From the NCBI RefSeq assembly GCF_028435365.1, contig NZ_JAGTJJ010000035.1, forward strand, positions 1 to 64,000: a DNA stretch of 64,000 bases. Reading direction: 5' to 3'. Of this stretch, positions 18,123 to 27,540 are shown in pieces. The notes beneath the pieces were generated by a model. The model saw only the letters and a program-made list of their open reading frames with translations. It was not told where the DNA came from and did not search any database. The position numbers and the translations under genes are program-made. Numbering within the stretch: position 1 is the stretch's first letter; the number at the start of each line of letters is the position of its first letter. This stretch comes from Polyangium jinanense. Its GTDB lineage: Bacteria; Myxococcota; Polyangia; Polyangiales; Polyangiaceae.

Positions 18123-19580
18123 CTATCGCGCGGCGCCGGTCAGATCGGCGAGGCGGGTCGCGATTTGGCGCAGCTCTGCGCAGGTCTGTGACAACTCCTG
18201 GGAGCTCTGCTCCGTGTCCTTTGCGGATCGCGTGAGCTCCGTCATCGAGGCATTGACCTGCGCCACGGCCGTCGTCTGGTGCTTCGTGCTGCTTTCGATT
18301 TCGCGCGTCGCCATGGTCGTGGCGCTGACCTGCCCGTTGATGCGCTCGAAGGAATCGAGGACATGGCCGAATTCGTCGACGATCGCGGCGACGGCTTTCG
18401 TGCCCTCGTTCGTCGCTTTCGTCGTCTGGGTGGTTGCATCGCGGACCGCGTCCGTCAACTGTCGAATGCCACGGGCCGAGGTGCCCACGCGGCTTGCCAG
18501 GTTGCGGATCTCTTTGGCGACCGTACCGAAGCGCAGCCCCGCCTCGCCCGTATTGGCGGCCTCGATGGCGGCGTTGACCGAGAGGATGTGGGTCTGTTCG
18601 CTGAGCTCGTTGATGATATCGACGATGCCGACGATTTCCTGGGAGCTTTGGCCGAGCGTGCCCATGCGCTTGACGATCTCGTCGATCCTGGCGCGCATGC
18701 TGGCGAAGCTCTCTTGGGCGCGTTTGACGACCTCGTCGCCGTTGCGGGCGCTCGCGCCGGTCTCCGTGGCGATGGCGGCGACGCCCCGCGTCGATTCGGC
18801 GATTTGCCTGGACGCCGTGTGCAGTGCTTGGAGCGTGGAGCTGACCTCGGTGGCCGCGGAGGACAGCTCGCGCGCGCCGTTCAAGAGCCTCGCGGCGTTC
18901 GCCTCCAGATCGGTCGACGAGCGCTCGAGGCCGCGCAGCACCTCGGCGATTTCGCGCGTGAGCGCGCGGCTGAGAAAGAATCCCAGGCCGAGCGCGGCGA
19001 CGACGAGGGCGAGCGTGCCCCCAATGGCCGCGGTCGCGGCGGTCTTGGCGCGCGCTACCCGCTCGTTGGCGAGCGCCTCCTGGGCCTTGATGAGCTTCGA
19101 GAGGGTGAGGACGGCTTGCGCCGCGGGCGGGTTGGTCTCTTTCGCGCGGTAGACCTTGGCCTCGTCGAGCTTGCCCGCGTCGATGAGCTCGAAGTAGCCG
19201 GGTCGCGCGCGGGTATAAGCGGCGAACGCGCGATGCCACACGTCGACGAGCGCTCGCTCCTCGGCGGAGAGCGGCAGCGCCGCATAAGCATCGATGTGCT
19301 CCGTGGTTTGCGCGATTCGCGCGGAGCTCGCAGCGGCGATCTCTTCGCGGCTGGCGATATCCCCGAGCATGTAATTGGGAAGCGCGAAGCGCAGCTCCCA
19401 CAAATTACGCTCGGCGCCAGAGAGGTGTATCGATGCCTGCAAGTTCTGGGCGGAGAGCGCCGAGAGCTCGCTCGATACCTGGCGGATGTTCCACGATCCA
19501 ACGCCACCCACGATTGCGGTGAGGAAAAGAAGGACCCCGAGCAGGCGGCCGATCCTGCCTCGAAAAAGAACTTGCAGCAT
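18123..19580 (-). CDS. Methyl-accepting chemotaxis protein
   Basis: 485 aa from ATG 19580, which puts a basic N-terminus (MLQVLFRGRIGR) before the first membrane helix (LLGVLLFLTAIVGGVGSW). A ~170-residue four-helix sensor region, a second helix (AAIGGTLALVVAALGLGFFL), a HAMP-like segment and the coiled-coil signalling domain follow. The hairpin tip (SEQTHILSVNAAIEAANTGE then FGTVAKEIRNLA) matches the receptor consensus, though NLLALNA is replaced by HILSVNA. Such receptors sense a periplasmic signal and control CheA kinase; no che genes are near. Its last 78 bp are duplicated at 16108-16185. Confidence 0.92.
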   Translation of the reverse strand: MLQVLFRGRIGRLLGVLLFLTAIVGGVGSWNIRQVSSELSALSAQNLQASIHLSGAERNLWELRFALPNYMLGDIASREEIAAASSARIAQTTEHIDAYAALPLSAEERALVDVWHRAFAAYTRARPGYFELIDAGKLDEAKVYRAKETNPPAAQAVLTLSKLIKAQEALANERVARAKTAATAAIGGTLALVVAALGLGFFLSRALTREIAEVLRGLERSSTDLEANAARLLNGARELSSAATEVSSTLQALHTASRQIAESTRGVAAIATETGASARNGDEVVKRAQESFASMRARIDEIVKRMGTLGQSSQEIVGIVDIINELSEQTHILSVNAAIEAANTGEAGLRFGTVAKEIRNLASRVGTSARGIRQLTDAVRDATTQTTKATNEGTKAVAAIVDEFGHVLDSFERINGQVSATTMATREIESSTKHQTTAVAQVNASMTELTRSAKDTEQSSQELSQTCAELRQIATRLADLTGAAR

Positions 19581-19941
19581 GGTCACTCTAGATACCAAGT
19601 ACCGCAAGGGCGCGCCGGGATCCAGGGGTGTGGCGCGAGACGGGGCCGCGCCATCGTCATTCCAGAACGGACAGACGAGCGCGATGTCCGTGTCTGCCGC
19701 CGCGTCCGCTCGCGTACCTATTCGTCGACGACGCGAATGGGTATCCCATCGAATTCGGTCACACGCTCGAGAACGGTACACGAATGGATTTCGCTTGCCG
19801 CTTCCGCTCCCGCTCGGACGTCGCCGAGCAGCCTGCGATCACGACCGGGAAAAAACGGCGCATCCCCAGGCAAACGAAGGCCCCTCCCGCCGCGTGGACG
19901 AGAGGGGCCTCGGATCGGCTCGTTTGCCGCGCTTTTTCACC
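19581..19941. other. Intergenic region between chemoreceptor and channel-like gene
   Basis: About 360 bp. It should hold the chemoreceptor promoter (minus strand). Apart from the terminator at 19878-19910 I see no gene, repeat or regulator motif I can defend. Confidence 0.4.
19878..19910 (-). terminator. Intrinsic terminator for the 19942-20673 gene
   Basis: A perfect 9-bp stem (AGGCCCCTC at 19878-19886 with GAGGGGCCT at 19902-19910) and a 15-nt loop lie 32 bp beyond the stop codon of the minus-strand gene. In that direction the hairpin is followed by TCGTTTG. It isolates the gene from the chemoreceptor. Confidence 0.65.
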
Positions 19942-20673
19942 TCATGGAGGCGTGATCAGGTGCGACTCGTCGTCCGACGTGCTCGCGGCGGCACGCTTGC
20001 CGAGCCGCTCCTCGTACCAGCGACGCGCCACGCGGCCGGCCACGTCACGGCTGCCGAGCCCGAAGGCGAGCGCCGCCGCAAGCGCGATCGCGCCGAGCGT
20101 CAGGGAGAACGCGAGCGTCACGATCTCCTCGGCGATCTGCAGCTCACGCAGCGCCATGAATGCGCCGAGCGCCAGGATGCCCGCCCGGATCGCGCCCGCT
20201 ACGAGCGGACGCTGCGACGTCGTCGCCGCCGGCGCCTCGCCCGGCATGACCGTCCCGTTCGTCTCGAGCATCCGCGCGCGCACCCAGTTCCCGAAGAGCA
20301 GCGCCGCGCCGAAGATCACCGCCGCCGCCAGCACGTGCGGCAAGTACGCGATGATCGCCGCGATCCCCGAGGCCACGGCGCCGAGCCGCCACGCGTCGGC
20401 CGCGTACATCGCCACGATGAGCATCGTCACCCAGAAGACGATCGACGCGCCCCAGCGTGATCCCTGCTCCGTCCGGTCCGCTCGCACCGCAATGCCGAGC
20501 TTGTCGATCAGCCGGTCGAAGCCCACCCGGTGCAGGAGCGGCTTCGCGATCGACGCGAGCAGTCTCGCGATGAAATAACCGACGATCAGGATGGCGAGAC
20601 CCCACAGGAGATCCGGCAAAAACGCGAGGAAGTCGTTCCACGCAGCCCTGAGCCAATACGTGCTCCGATCCAT
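19942..20673 (-). CDS. Mechanosensitive-channel-like membrane protein (conserved TM helix repeats)
   Basis: 243 aa with about five membrane helices: FLPDLLWGLAILIVGYFIA, a second near WGASIVFWVTMLIVAMY, a third near LPHVLAAAVIFGAALLFG, a fourth near AGAIRAGILALGAFMAL and a fifth near LAFSLTLGAIALAAALAFGL. The repeated helix motif (LPxLLxxxxILxxGxxxA, then L.Hxx-GFDRLID, and again LPHVLAA...GNWVRARM) and the terminal LGSRDVAGR fit the conserved TM-helix family related to MscS channels. The large cytoplasmic MscS domain is missing. Probably an inner-membrane channel or scaffold. A terminator follows it. Confidence 0.82.
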   Translation of the reverse strand: MDRSTYWLRAAWNDFLAFLPDLLWGLAILIVGYFIARLLASIAKPLLHRVGFDRLIDKLGIAVRADRTEQGSRWGASIVFWVTMLIVAMYAADAWRLGAVASGIAAIIAYLPHVLAAAVIFGAALLFGNWVRARMLETNGTVMPGEAPAATTSQRPLVAGAIRAGILALGAFMALRELQIAEEIVTLAFSLTLGAIALAAALAFGLGSRDVAGRVARRWYEERLGKRAAASTSDDESHLITPP

Positions 20674-20818
20674 GTTCGGTCCTCCGACCCGGACACGAAT
20701 GCAATGCGCGGACCGGCTCGACCGGGCGTATTCTTCCGTCCGATCGGCGAATCCCGCCGGCTTCGTCCGTTTCTCCGCGCTCCGTTTTTCGCGCGAAAAA
20801 ACCGAAATCGAAGCGACG

Positions 20819-21427
20819 TCAGGAGTGCGGCGCGACGGGCGCGGGCGCGGGCGGCGGCTGCTGCGCCGCCATGTTGCGGCGAATGTAGAGCGCCGCGCCG
20901 GCGCCGACGAGGGCCGCGAGCACCACCGCGAGCACCCAGATCGCCGTCGCCGGGCTGCCCGCGGGCTCGGGCCGCGAGGACACCTTTGCCGAAGGAGGAA
21001 CGCTGTGCGGCGCGGAATGCGGTACGACGAACGCGGGCGGCGGCGTCGGGCGCGGGCTCACCGGGCCGAACGGTGAGATCATCGGCTCGGGCGGCGCGGG
21101 GCGCTCACCGGGCGCGAGCGGCGGACGCCCGCGTCCCGTCGAGATGCGCACCGTGGGCATGCGCCGCGGATCGACGCTGCTCGCGATGGCGACCTTGCCT
21201 GTCTCCGCGGTCTTCGGCGCGTGGGCCGCGGGGAGCGCTGTCGGGCCCACGTAGGCGCGTGCCTCGCGCTCGCCGCCGCCGACGAGGACGTTGTTCTGGT
21301 TCGGAGGGACCGAGGGCCGAAGGACGGGGGGCGGCTCCGGCGACGCCCCTGCCCCGAACGAGGGATCGACGAGATCGCCGTCGTGCTCCGAATTCGAGGG
21401 TCTTCTCGCGCTCATGCGTCTCTTCAC
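20819..21427 (-). CDS. Single-pass membrane protein with disordered proline-rich cytoplasmic part
   Basis: 202 aa (198 aa if ATG 21415 is used). Residues 1-~155 are disordered and Pro/Arg/Ser-rich (PEPPPVLRPSVPPNQNNVLV). One membrane helix (AIWVLAVVLAALVGAGAALYI) lies near the C-terminus, with a short Pro/Ala tail. This N-in/C-out tail-anchored-like layout is common in myxobacterial proteins of unknown function. It diverges from the cyclase gene across 267 bp. Confidence 0.65.
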   Translation of the reverse strand: MKRRMSARRPSNSEHDGDLVDPSFGAGASPEPPPVLRPSVPPNQNNVLVGGGEREARAYVGPTALPAAHAPKTAETGKVAIASSVDPRRMPTVRISTGRGRPPLAPGERPAPPEPMISPFGPVSPRPTPPPAFVVPHSAPHSVPPSAKVSSRPEPAGSPATAIWVLAVVLAALVGAGAALYIRRNMAAQQPPPAPAPVAPHS

Positions 21428-21694
21428 GCACCCCCTCGTCGCCGCGCACCGTGTCGACGGAAGGACGGGGGCACTTTTTGCGTATCCCAGGCCCAGGAGA
21501 TCGCCAAGGGGGTATCGCGCGCCTCCGCCACTTTCCTGCCGCTTCTCGGGCGCGGTGGGAGGACAGCCAACGCTCGCGGTATCGCGTGTGCGCTGTCGTC
21601 AAGCTTCCGTTGATTTTTGCTCGCGTCCCTTGCACTCTGACGTCTGGCGTCGCGTGGCGCCCACGTCCGCATCGGGCACTTCGCTCCGTGCGTC

Positions 21695-24600
21695 ATGGGG
21701 GACCAAAGGGACGCCGCGGTGGGGGAGCCTGCCGCTTTCGGAGCGCCGGAATCCACGGACATGAACCCGCTCGTCCCCGACTTCATCCTGTACCAGGACA
21801 CGAGGGGGAAGACCGAAGGCAACTTCGCGGCGGCGGCGCTCTTCATCGACATCCCGGGCTTCACGAACCTCACGGAGAAGCTCTTCCCGCACGGTCGCGA
21901 GGGCGCCGAGATCCTCGCCGGCACGCTGCGCTTCTACTTCGACCCGCTCATCGGCGCGGTGCACGAGCTCGGCGGGATCATCGTCGGCTTCGCGGGCGAC
22001 GCGTTCACGGCCATCTTCCCGCACTCGACGGGGCGCAACGTCGCCGAGCACGCGCTCGCCGCGGCGCTCAAGATGCGCCAGTTCTTTTTGAACCGCGCCG
22101 TCCGCGCCACGCGCTTCGGCACGTTCCCCTTCTCGTACAAGGTCGGCCTCTCGTGGGGCGCCGTCGAGTGGGGCATCGTCCGCACCTCACCCGAGCGCGC
22201 GTACTGCTACTTCCGTGGGCCCGCGATCGACAAGTGCGCCTCGATCGAGCACCACGCCGAGAAGGGCGACATCCTCATGGATCTCGCCATCCAGCAGCGC
22301 ATCCCGGGCCGCGCCGTCACGCCCGTCGCCGAGGGCGTCCTCAAGCTCGCGGACACCTCCGACATGCCGCTGCCGCCCGTGCCGCGCGTCCGCCCGCATG
22401 GCGAAGGCGCGCACTTCGTCCCGCCTGGGATCCGCGACATGCCGCCGCAGGGCGAGTTCCGCCATGTCACGAGCGTCTTCGTCTCGTTTGATCAGATCCC
22501 GAGCTTCGAGGAGCTCATCAAGCTCGTCGACGTCGAGGCGAGCCGCTACGGCGGGACGTTCACGGGCGTCGACTCGGGCGACAAGGGCATCAACTGCCTC
22601 ATCCACTTCGGCGCGCCGATCACGCACGAGAACGACACCGAGCGCGCGCTCGACTTCGCGCTCGGCCTCCGCAAGAACGCGCCGAAGGGGATGCAGATCC
22701 GCGCGGGCATCACCCACGGCCTCCGGTACGCGGGCTTCAACGGCGGCACCGACCGGAAGGAGTTCGCTTGCCTCGGCCCCGCGACGAACCTCGCGGCGCG
22801 CCTCATGATGAAGGCGCCGTGGAAGGAGCTCTGGTGCGACGGCGAGGTCTCCGTCCGCGCCCAGGGCACGCACCACTTCAAGCCCGCGGGGGATCATCTC
22901 TTCAAGGGCTTCGAGCAGCCGATCAGCGCCTACACCCTCGATCGCAAGCGTGTCGCCGTGCAGCGCGAGTTCCTCGCCCGCGGCCTCGTGGGGCGCGAGC
23001 AGGAGCTCGAAACGCTCACCACGCACCTCGGTCCGATCTTCGCTGGCGAGAACGCGGGCATCACCTACGTCGACGGCGAGCCCGGCCTCGGCAAGAGCTT
23101 CCTCGTCGACACGTACCGCCGCAAGCTCGAGGACAACAAGAAAGACCGCCCGATCCTCTGGATCGACGCGCGCTGTGATCAGACGCTCCGCTCGAGCTTG
23201 AACCCCTTCGAGTACGCGCTGAAGGAGTACTTCGCGCAGTCGTCGGCGACGGGCCGCGAGGAGAGGCACGTCAACTTCGATGACGTCCTCGATCGCTTGA
23301 TCGACCGCCTCCCGGACAGCGAGGCTCAGCTCAAGCGCGAGCTCGAAAAGGCCCGCAGCATCTTCGCCGCGATGATCGGCATCCGCTGGGACGGCTCGGT
23401 CTACGAGCGCATGGATCCGAAGCTCCGCTTCGCCGGCGCGCTCTCCGCGCTCTCGCTCTGGCTGCGCGCCGAGAGCCTCCTCCAGCCCGTGATCTTCCAC
23501 CTCGAAGACGCGCACTGGGCCGACGGCGACTCGCTCGAAGCGATCAGCCACGTCGCGCAGGCCGTGAAGGATTGCCCCGTCGCGATCCTCTGCACCTGCC
23601 GCAACAACGACGACGGTAGCCCCTTCCGCATCGAGCTCGACGACAACGTTCCGCAGCACGCCGTGACGCTCGGCCCGCTCTCGCGCGAGAAGCTGCGCGA
23701 GCTCGCCGAGGGCCTCATGGGCGGTCCCGTCTCCGAGGTCCTCGCCATGTTCCTGAGCGAAAACGCGAACGGCAATCCGTTCTTCGCGCAGGAGATCATG
23801 ACGTACTGGCTCGAAGCGAATCAGCTCGCGGGCAAGAAGAAGGAGAAGGAGGACACGGGCGTCTCGACGCCGAGCATTTTCCTCCTCCCGAACGACGTCA
23901 ACAGCCTGCTCATCGCGCGGCTCGATCGCCTCGAGCCCAAGGTCAAGCGCGTCGTCCAGGCCGCAGCCACGCTCGGCCGCGAGTTCGACCTGCGCATCCT
24001 CTCGCGCATGATGGACGACGACCCGCTCCTGCCCGAGCTCGTCCGCGTCGGCGAGGAGCAGTGCATCTGGTCGCCGATGAGCAAAGGTCGCTACCGCTTC
24101 AGCAACGTGCTCCTGCGAAACGCGGCGTACGAGATGCAGTCGCGCGCGCGCTTGCAGGAGCTGCATCGCCGCGCAGCCGAGGCCATCGAGAACGCGCACG
24201 AGGACGAGCTCACGGGTCAGCTCACGGCGCTCGGGCGGCACTGGCAACGCGCGGGACAACCGAAGTTCGCCCGCCGGTACTTCCTCGCCGGCGCACGCAA
24301 GGCCGCCGAGCGTTACGCCCACGGCGAGGCCAAGCGGCTGTACCGCGCCTACTTCAAGCTCACGACCGAGCCCACGCTGGAGAGCGTCGTCGTGCGGTAC
24401 GAGTTCGGCCGCGACGTCCTCGAGCTCCAGGGGCGGCACGAGGAGGCCATGCAGGAGCACGTGCGTGTCCTCGACGAGGCGCAGAAGCTCGGCGATCGCG
24501 CTTCCGAGGCGCTCGGCCTCCTCGGCCTCGGCCGTGTCAACTGGGCGACGGGCCGCATCGAGAGCGCGCGCGCCTTCTACGAGCAAGCCCTCACGACGGC

Positions 24601-24856
24601 GCGCGAGGCGCAGAGCTTGTGGAACGAGGGGCTCGCGCTGAAGAACCTCGCGGTCCTGCACAAGGAGCAAGGCCGATTCGAGCTCTCGCGCACCTTCTTC
24701 GAGCAGGCCCTCGACATCGCACGCAAGGTCGGAAACCGCCGCGACGAGGGCAAGATCCTGGGAGACCTCGCCAGCCTGCACCACCAGCAGGGCCACGTGA
24801 ACGAGGCCGTCGCGCTCCAGGAGCAGGCCCAGGCCATCGCCCGCGAGCTCGGCTGA
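21695..24856 (+). CDS. Soluble adenylyl cyclase-like protein: two cyclase domains, P-loop ATPase, TPR
   Basis: 1053 aa. Two class III cyclase domains come first. The first (~40-220) has the metal aspartates in LFIDIPGFTNL (D52) and GFAGDAFT (D102). The second (~255-400) has VFVSFDQIPSF, and GPATNLAARLM supplies the transition-state Asn/Arg (N365, R369). A STAND-like P-loop ATPase follows (GEPGLGKS at 461-468; LEDAHWAD as Walker B), then a C-terminal stretch of TPR helices (~890-1050). This order is that of mammalian soluble adenylyl cyclase (ADCY10), which bicarbonate activates; there is no kinase domain. Immediately downstream, after a repeat element, is a SulP transporter with a cAMP-binding-type domain. 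The product is expected to be cAMP, but the substrate-specifying residues are not certain. Confidence 0.88.
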   Translation: MGDQRDAAVGEPAAFGAPESTDMNPLVPDFILYQDTRGKTEGNFAAAALFIDIPGFTNLTEKLFPHGREGAEILAGTLRFYFDPLIGAVHELGGIIVGFAGDAFTAIFPHSTGRNVAEHALAAALKMRQFFLNRAVRATRFGTFPFSYKVGLSWGAVEWGIVRTSPERAYCYFRGPAIDKCASIEHHAEKGDILMDLAIQQRIPGRAVTPVAEGVLKLADTSDMPLPPVPRVRPHGEGAHFVPPGIRDMPPQGEFRHVTSVFVSFDQIPSFEELIKLVDVEASRYGGTFTGVDSGDKGINCLIHFGAPITHENDTERALDFALGLRKNAPKGMQIRAGITHGLRYAGFNGGTDRKEFACLGPATNLAARLMMKAPWKELWCDGEVSVRAQGTHHFKPAGDHLFKGFEQPISAYTLDRKRVAVQREFLARGLVGREQELETLTTHLGPIFAGENAGITYVDGEPGLGKSFLVDTYRRKLEDNKKDRPILWIDARCDQTLRSSLNPFEYALKEYFAQSSATGREERHVNFDDVLDRLIDRLPDSEAQLKRELEKARSIFAAMIGIRWDGSVYERMDPKLRFAGALSALSLWLRAESLLQPVIFHLEDAHWADGDSLEAISHVAQAVKDCPVAILCTCRNNDDGSPFRIELDDNVPQHAVTLGPLSREKLRELAEGLMGGPVSEVLAMFLSENANGNPFFAQEIMTYWLEANQLAGKKKEKEDTGVSTPSIFLLPNDVNSLLIARLDRLEPKVKRVVQAAATLGREFDLRILSRMMDDDPLLPELVRVGEEQCIWSPMSKGRYRFSNVLLRNAAYEMQSRARLQELHRRAAEAIENAHEDELTGQLTALGRHWQRAGQPKFARRYFLAGARKAAERYAHGEAKRLYRAYFKLTTEPTLESVVVRYEFGRDVLELQGRHEEAMQEHVRVLDEAQKLGDRASEALGLLGLGRVNWATGRIESARAFYEQALTTAREAQSLWNEGLALKNLAVLHKEQGRFELSRTFFEQALDIARKVGNRRDEGKILGDLASLHHQQGHVNEAVALQEQAQAIARELG

Positions 24857-25289
24857 GCTCGCGTTTCTTGGGGACGCCGCGCCGGGGCGCTGCCCCGGGC
24901 CCCGCGGGGGCTGTTCGCCCCTCGACCCGAACCAGGGCAAGCCCTGGACCATTTGGGGAAGAACTGCGCGATGCGCAGTTCTTCCCACAGGCCGGTGGCA
25001 AGACCAGGGACGGCGTTGCCAGTCGCGGCGGTCTTGCTTGGCAGGGCCGCTCGCCGGTCTTGCCTCGACCTGTTCGATGAACTGCGCATCGCGCAGTTCA
25101 TCGACCCCGGGTCCAGCGCTTGCGCTGGTCCAGGTCCAGGGGCGGATAGCCCCTGGTGGGGCCTGGGGCAACGCCCCAGCGAAGCCGCTCCCCGGGGTTG
25201 TGCGCTGGAGGGCGACCATGTGCGCCGCCCTTGCCAGGGGAGCCCCTGTTCGCCGAAGATGACGGCCTCCCGAGCCTCTCTCGACGACG
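24857..25289. other. Intergenic region filled by the composite hairpin element
   Basis: Almost all of this 433-bp gap is the composite repeat (24882-25179). The remaining ~100 bp before the SulP start contains no obvious promoter. Whether the cyclase and transporter genes share a transcript depends on read-through of the element. Confidence 0.6.
24882..25179. repeat. Composite inverted hairpin element (copies 2 and 3)
   Basis: The left half is a subfamily A unit in reverse order: stems 24882-24888/24892-24898, 24907-24911/24917-24921, 24932-24938/24941-24947 and 24956-24969/24973-24986. The right half is a subfamily B unit in forward order: stems 25075-25087/25091-25103 (CGATGAACTGCGC), 25113-25119/25122-25128 (CCAGCGC/GCGCTGG), 25139-25143/25149-25153 and 25163-25169/25173-25179 (CTGGGGC/GCCCCAG). 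The ~88-bp centre begins ACAGGCCGGTGGCAAGACC and ends with GGTCTTGCC...CCTGT. A second composite of the same plan lies at 30295-30594. Confidence 0.88.
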
Positions 25290-27527
25290 ATGGAAGGGCA
25301 GCAGAGTCCGCCGATACCTTCGACGCCCGCGCCCTCTGTCGGGCGTGGACTCCGTGGATCGCGCCTCCTCTCCGGCCTCTTCGCGGGCGCCATGTCGGGC
25401 ACCCTCGTCGCCACGTTCAGCATCACGCTCGCGGCGCTCATCTTCTCGGGCAACCTCACGAAGTACCTGCCGGCGGGCATCGGCATGGCCCTCGCGGGAT
25501 CGGCCATCATCGGCGCGATCGTCGCCATCGGCAGCTCCTTCCGCCCCGTCATCGCCGCGCCGCAGGAGAACACCGCTGTCGTCCTCGCCCTCGTCGCCTC
25601 GGCGATCGGCAGTCACATCACGGCCAAGGGCGGCGACCCGTTCCCCACGATCGTCGCGGTCTGCTCGCTCTCCGCGCTCGTCACGGGTGGCCTTTTCCTC
25701 ATCCTTGGCGGCCTTCGCCTCGGCACCCTCGTCCGCTTCATCCCGTACCCGGTCGTCGGCGGCTTCCTCGCGGGCACGGGCTGGCTCCTCCTCACGGGTT
25801 CCATCTCCGTCATGGCGGGGACCGAGTTCTCCCTCGCGTCCATGCCGCTGCTCCTCCGCGCCGAGGCGATCGTCAACTGGGTCCCGGGCCTCACGCTCGG
25901 CGCCTTCTTGACGATCCTGCTCCGGCGTTACCACCACTTCATGCTCTTGCCGGGCCTGCTCGTGTTCGCGGTCGCCATGTTTTACGGCGTCCTCTACGCG
26001 GCGGGTGGCACCGTCTCCGAGGCGCTCGATCGCGGCATGCTCCTCGGCCCCTTCCCGAGCGGCGCCCTCTGGCCGCCGATGGCGCCCTCCGACGCGCTAC
26101 GCATCGACTGGGCCGAGATCGGCGCGAATTCGGGCAACCTCCTCGCGATCACCATGCTCGCGACGATCTCGATCCTCCTCAACGCCTCGGGCCTGGAGAT
26201 CGCGACCGAGCGCGAGATCGACCTCGATCGGGAGCTTCGCGCGACGGGCATCGCGAACCTCGCGGCGGGCCTCGGGTTCGGCATGGTCGGGTACCTCTCG
26301 CTCAGCGAGTCGACCTTGAACCACAAGGCCGGCGCAGAGAGCCGCGTCGCGGGCATCCTCTCCGCGTGCATCTGCGCGGCGGCCCTCTTCTTCGGCGCCT
26401 CGGTCTTCTCGTACTTCCCGAAGCCCGTCCTCGGCGGCCTGCTCGTCTTCCTCGGCTCGGGTTTCCTCCTCGAAACCATCTACGACTCCTGGTTCCGCCT
26501 CCCGCGCGTCGAGTACGGCCTCGTCGTCATCATCCTCGTCGTCATCGCGTGGATCGGCTTCCTCCCGGGCATCGGCGTCGGCATCGTCGTCTCGTCCGTC
26601 CTCTTCGCGGTCAATTACAGCCGCATCGACGTCATCAAGCGTGCGGCTGTTGGCTCCGACGTCCGCAGCAACGTCGAGCGCGGCGCCGGGGACGAGCTCA
26701 CGCTGGAGGAGCGCGGCAAGGAGCTCTACATCCTCCAGCTCCAGGGCTACATCTTCTTCGGCACCTCCTACTCGCTGCTCAAGCGCGTGCACCACCGCAT
26801 CCTCAGCGACGATCCTGGCCCCACGCGGTACGTCTTGCTCGACTTCCGCCACGTCGACGGCATCGACTCCTCGGCGGTCCTCTCCTTCGTCCGCCTGCGC
26901 AAGCTCGCCGAGTCGAACGGCATCACGCTCGGCCTCACCGACCTCCCGAGCGCCGTCCGCAAGCAGCTCGAGCGTGGCGGATTTGCCGACGGATCGAAGC
27001 GTGTCCGCTTCTTCCCCGACCTCGATCACGGCCTCGAGTGGTGCGAGAACTTGATCCTGCGCGCCGCGCCGCCGAGCATGCTCCCGCCGACGAAGCTCGT
27101 CGACGAACTCGAAAGTGTCTTCCGCACCCGCGAGTTCGTCTCCGGCTTCCTCCAGTACCTCGAACGTGTCGAGGCACCTGCGGGCTACCAGATCTACCGC
27201 CAGGGCGACGTCTCCAAGGATCTCTACCTCATCGAGTCCGGCGAGCTCACGGCTTGGCTCGAGCTCGACGGCGGCAGGACCAAACGCTTGCGCACGATGG
27301 GCCCGGGCACCGTCGTCGGCGAGTCGGGCCTCTACCTTGGCACACGCCGCTCGGCCACGGTCGTCACGCTTTGCCCCACGGTCCTCTACCGCCTCTCGCT
27401 CGACTCCCTCGAGCGCATGACGCGCGAAGCGCCGCACCTCGCGGCCTCGTTCCACCAGTTCGTCGTTTGCCTGCTCGCCGAGCGGATGGTCCTCGCGACG
27501 GGCGCTTCGAAGACGCTCTTCAACTGA
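25290..27527 (+). CDS. SulP-family anion transporter with STAS and cyclic-nucleotide-binding domains
   Basis: 745 aa. The membrane part (~25-450) has 10-12 helices with SulP hallmarks (ITLAALIFSGNLTKYLPAG, IPYPVVGGFLAGTGWLLL). A STAS domain (~470-580) includes YVLLDFRHVDGIDSSAVLSF, with the serine pair at the usual phosphorylation loop. The C-terminus (~610-735) is a cNMP-binding fold with RQGDVSKDLYLIESGEL and the cassette GESGLYLGTRRSATV, where Glu and Arg are in cAMP-contact positions. SulP proteins carry sulfate, bicarbonate or other anions; the substrate is not certain. Position after the soluble-cyclase-like gene suggests cAMP gating of anion uptake. A VWA-domain gene follows 13 bp downstream. 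Confidence 0.9.
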   Translation: MEGQQSPPIPSTPAPSVGRGLRGSRLLSGLFAGAMSGTLVATFSITLAALIFSGNLTKYLPAGIGMALAGSAIIGAIVAIGSSFRPVIAAPQENTAVVLALVASAIGSHITAKGGDPFPTIVAVCSLSALVTGGLFLILGGLRLGTLVRFIPYPVVGGFLAGTGWLLLTGSISVMAGTEFSLASMPLLLRAEAIVNWVPGLTLGAFLTILLRRYHHFMLLPGLLVFAVAMFYGVLYAAGGTVSEALDRGMLLGPFPSGALWPPMAPSDALRIDWAEIGANSGNLLAITMLATISILLNASGLEIATEREIDLDRELRATGIANLAAGLGFGMVGYLSLSESTLNHKAGAESRVAGILSACICAAALFFGASVFSYFPKPVLGGLLVFLGSGFLLETIYDSWFRLPRVEYGLVVIILVVIAWIGFLPGIGVGIVVSSVLFAVNYSRIDVIKRAAVGSDVRSNVERGAGDELTLEERGKELYILQLQGYIFFGTSYSLLKRVHHRILSDDPGPTRYVLLDFRHVDGIDSSAVLSFVRLRKLAESNGITLGLTDLPSAVRKQLERGGFADGSKRVRFFPDLDHGLEWCENLILRAAPPSMLPPTKLVDELESVFRTREFVSGFLQYLERVEAPAGYQIYRQGDVSKDLYLIESGELTAWLELDGGRTKRLRTMGPGTVVGESGLYLGTRRSATVVTLCPTVLYRLSLDSLERMTREAPHLAASFHQFVVCLLAERMVLATGASKTLFN

Positions 27528-27540
27528 CGCGGCAGGCGCC

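Noticed and set aside
22187..25573. A 1128-codon minus-strand open frame opposite the cyclase
   Set aside because: It is an antisense shadow: residues are dominated by Glu/Arg/Ala/Leu from GC-rich codons, no domain is seen, and the plus strand carries clear cyclase, P-loop and TPR motifs.
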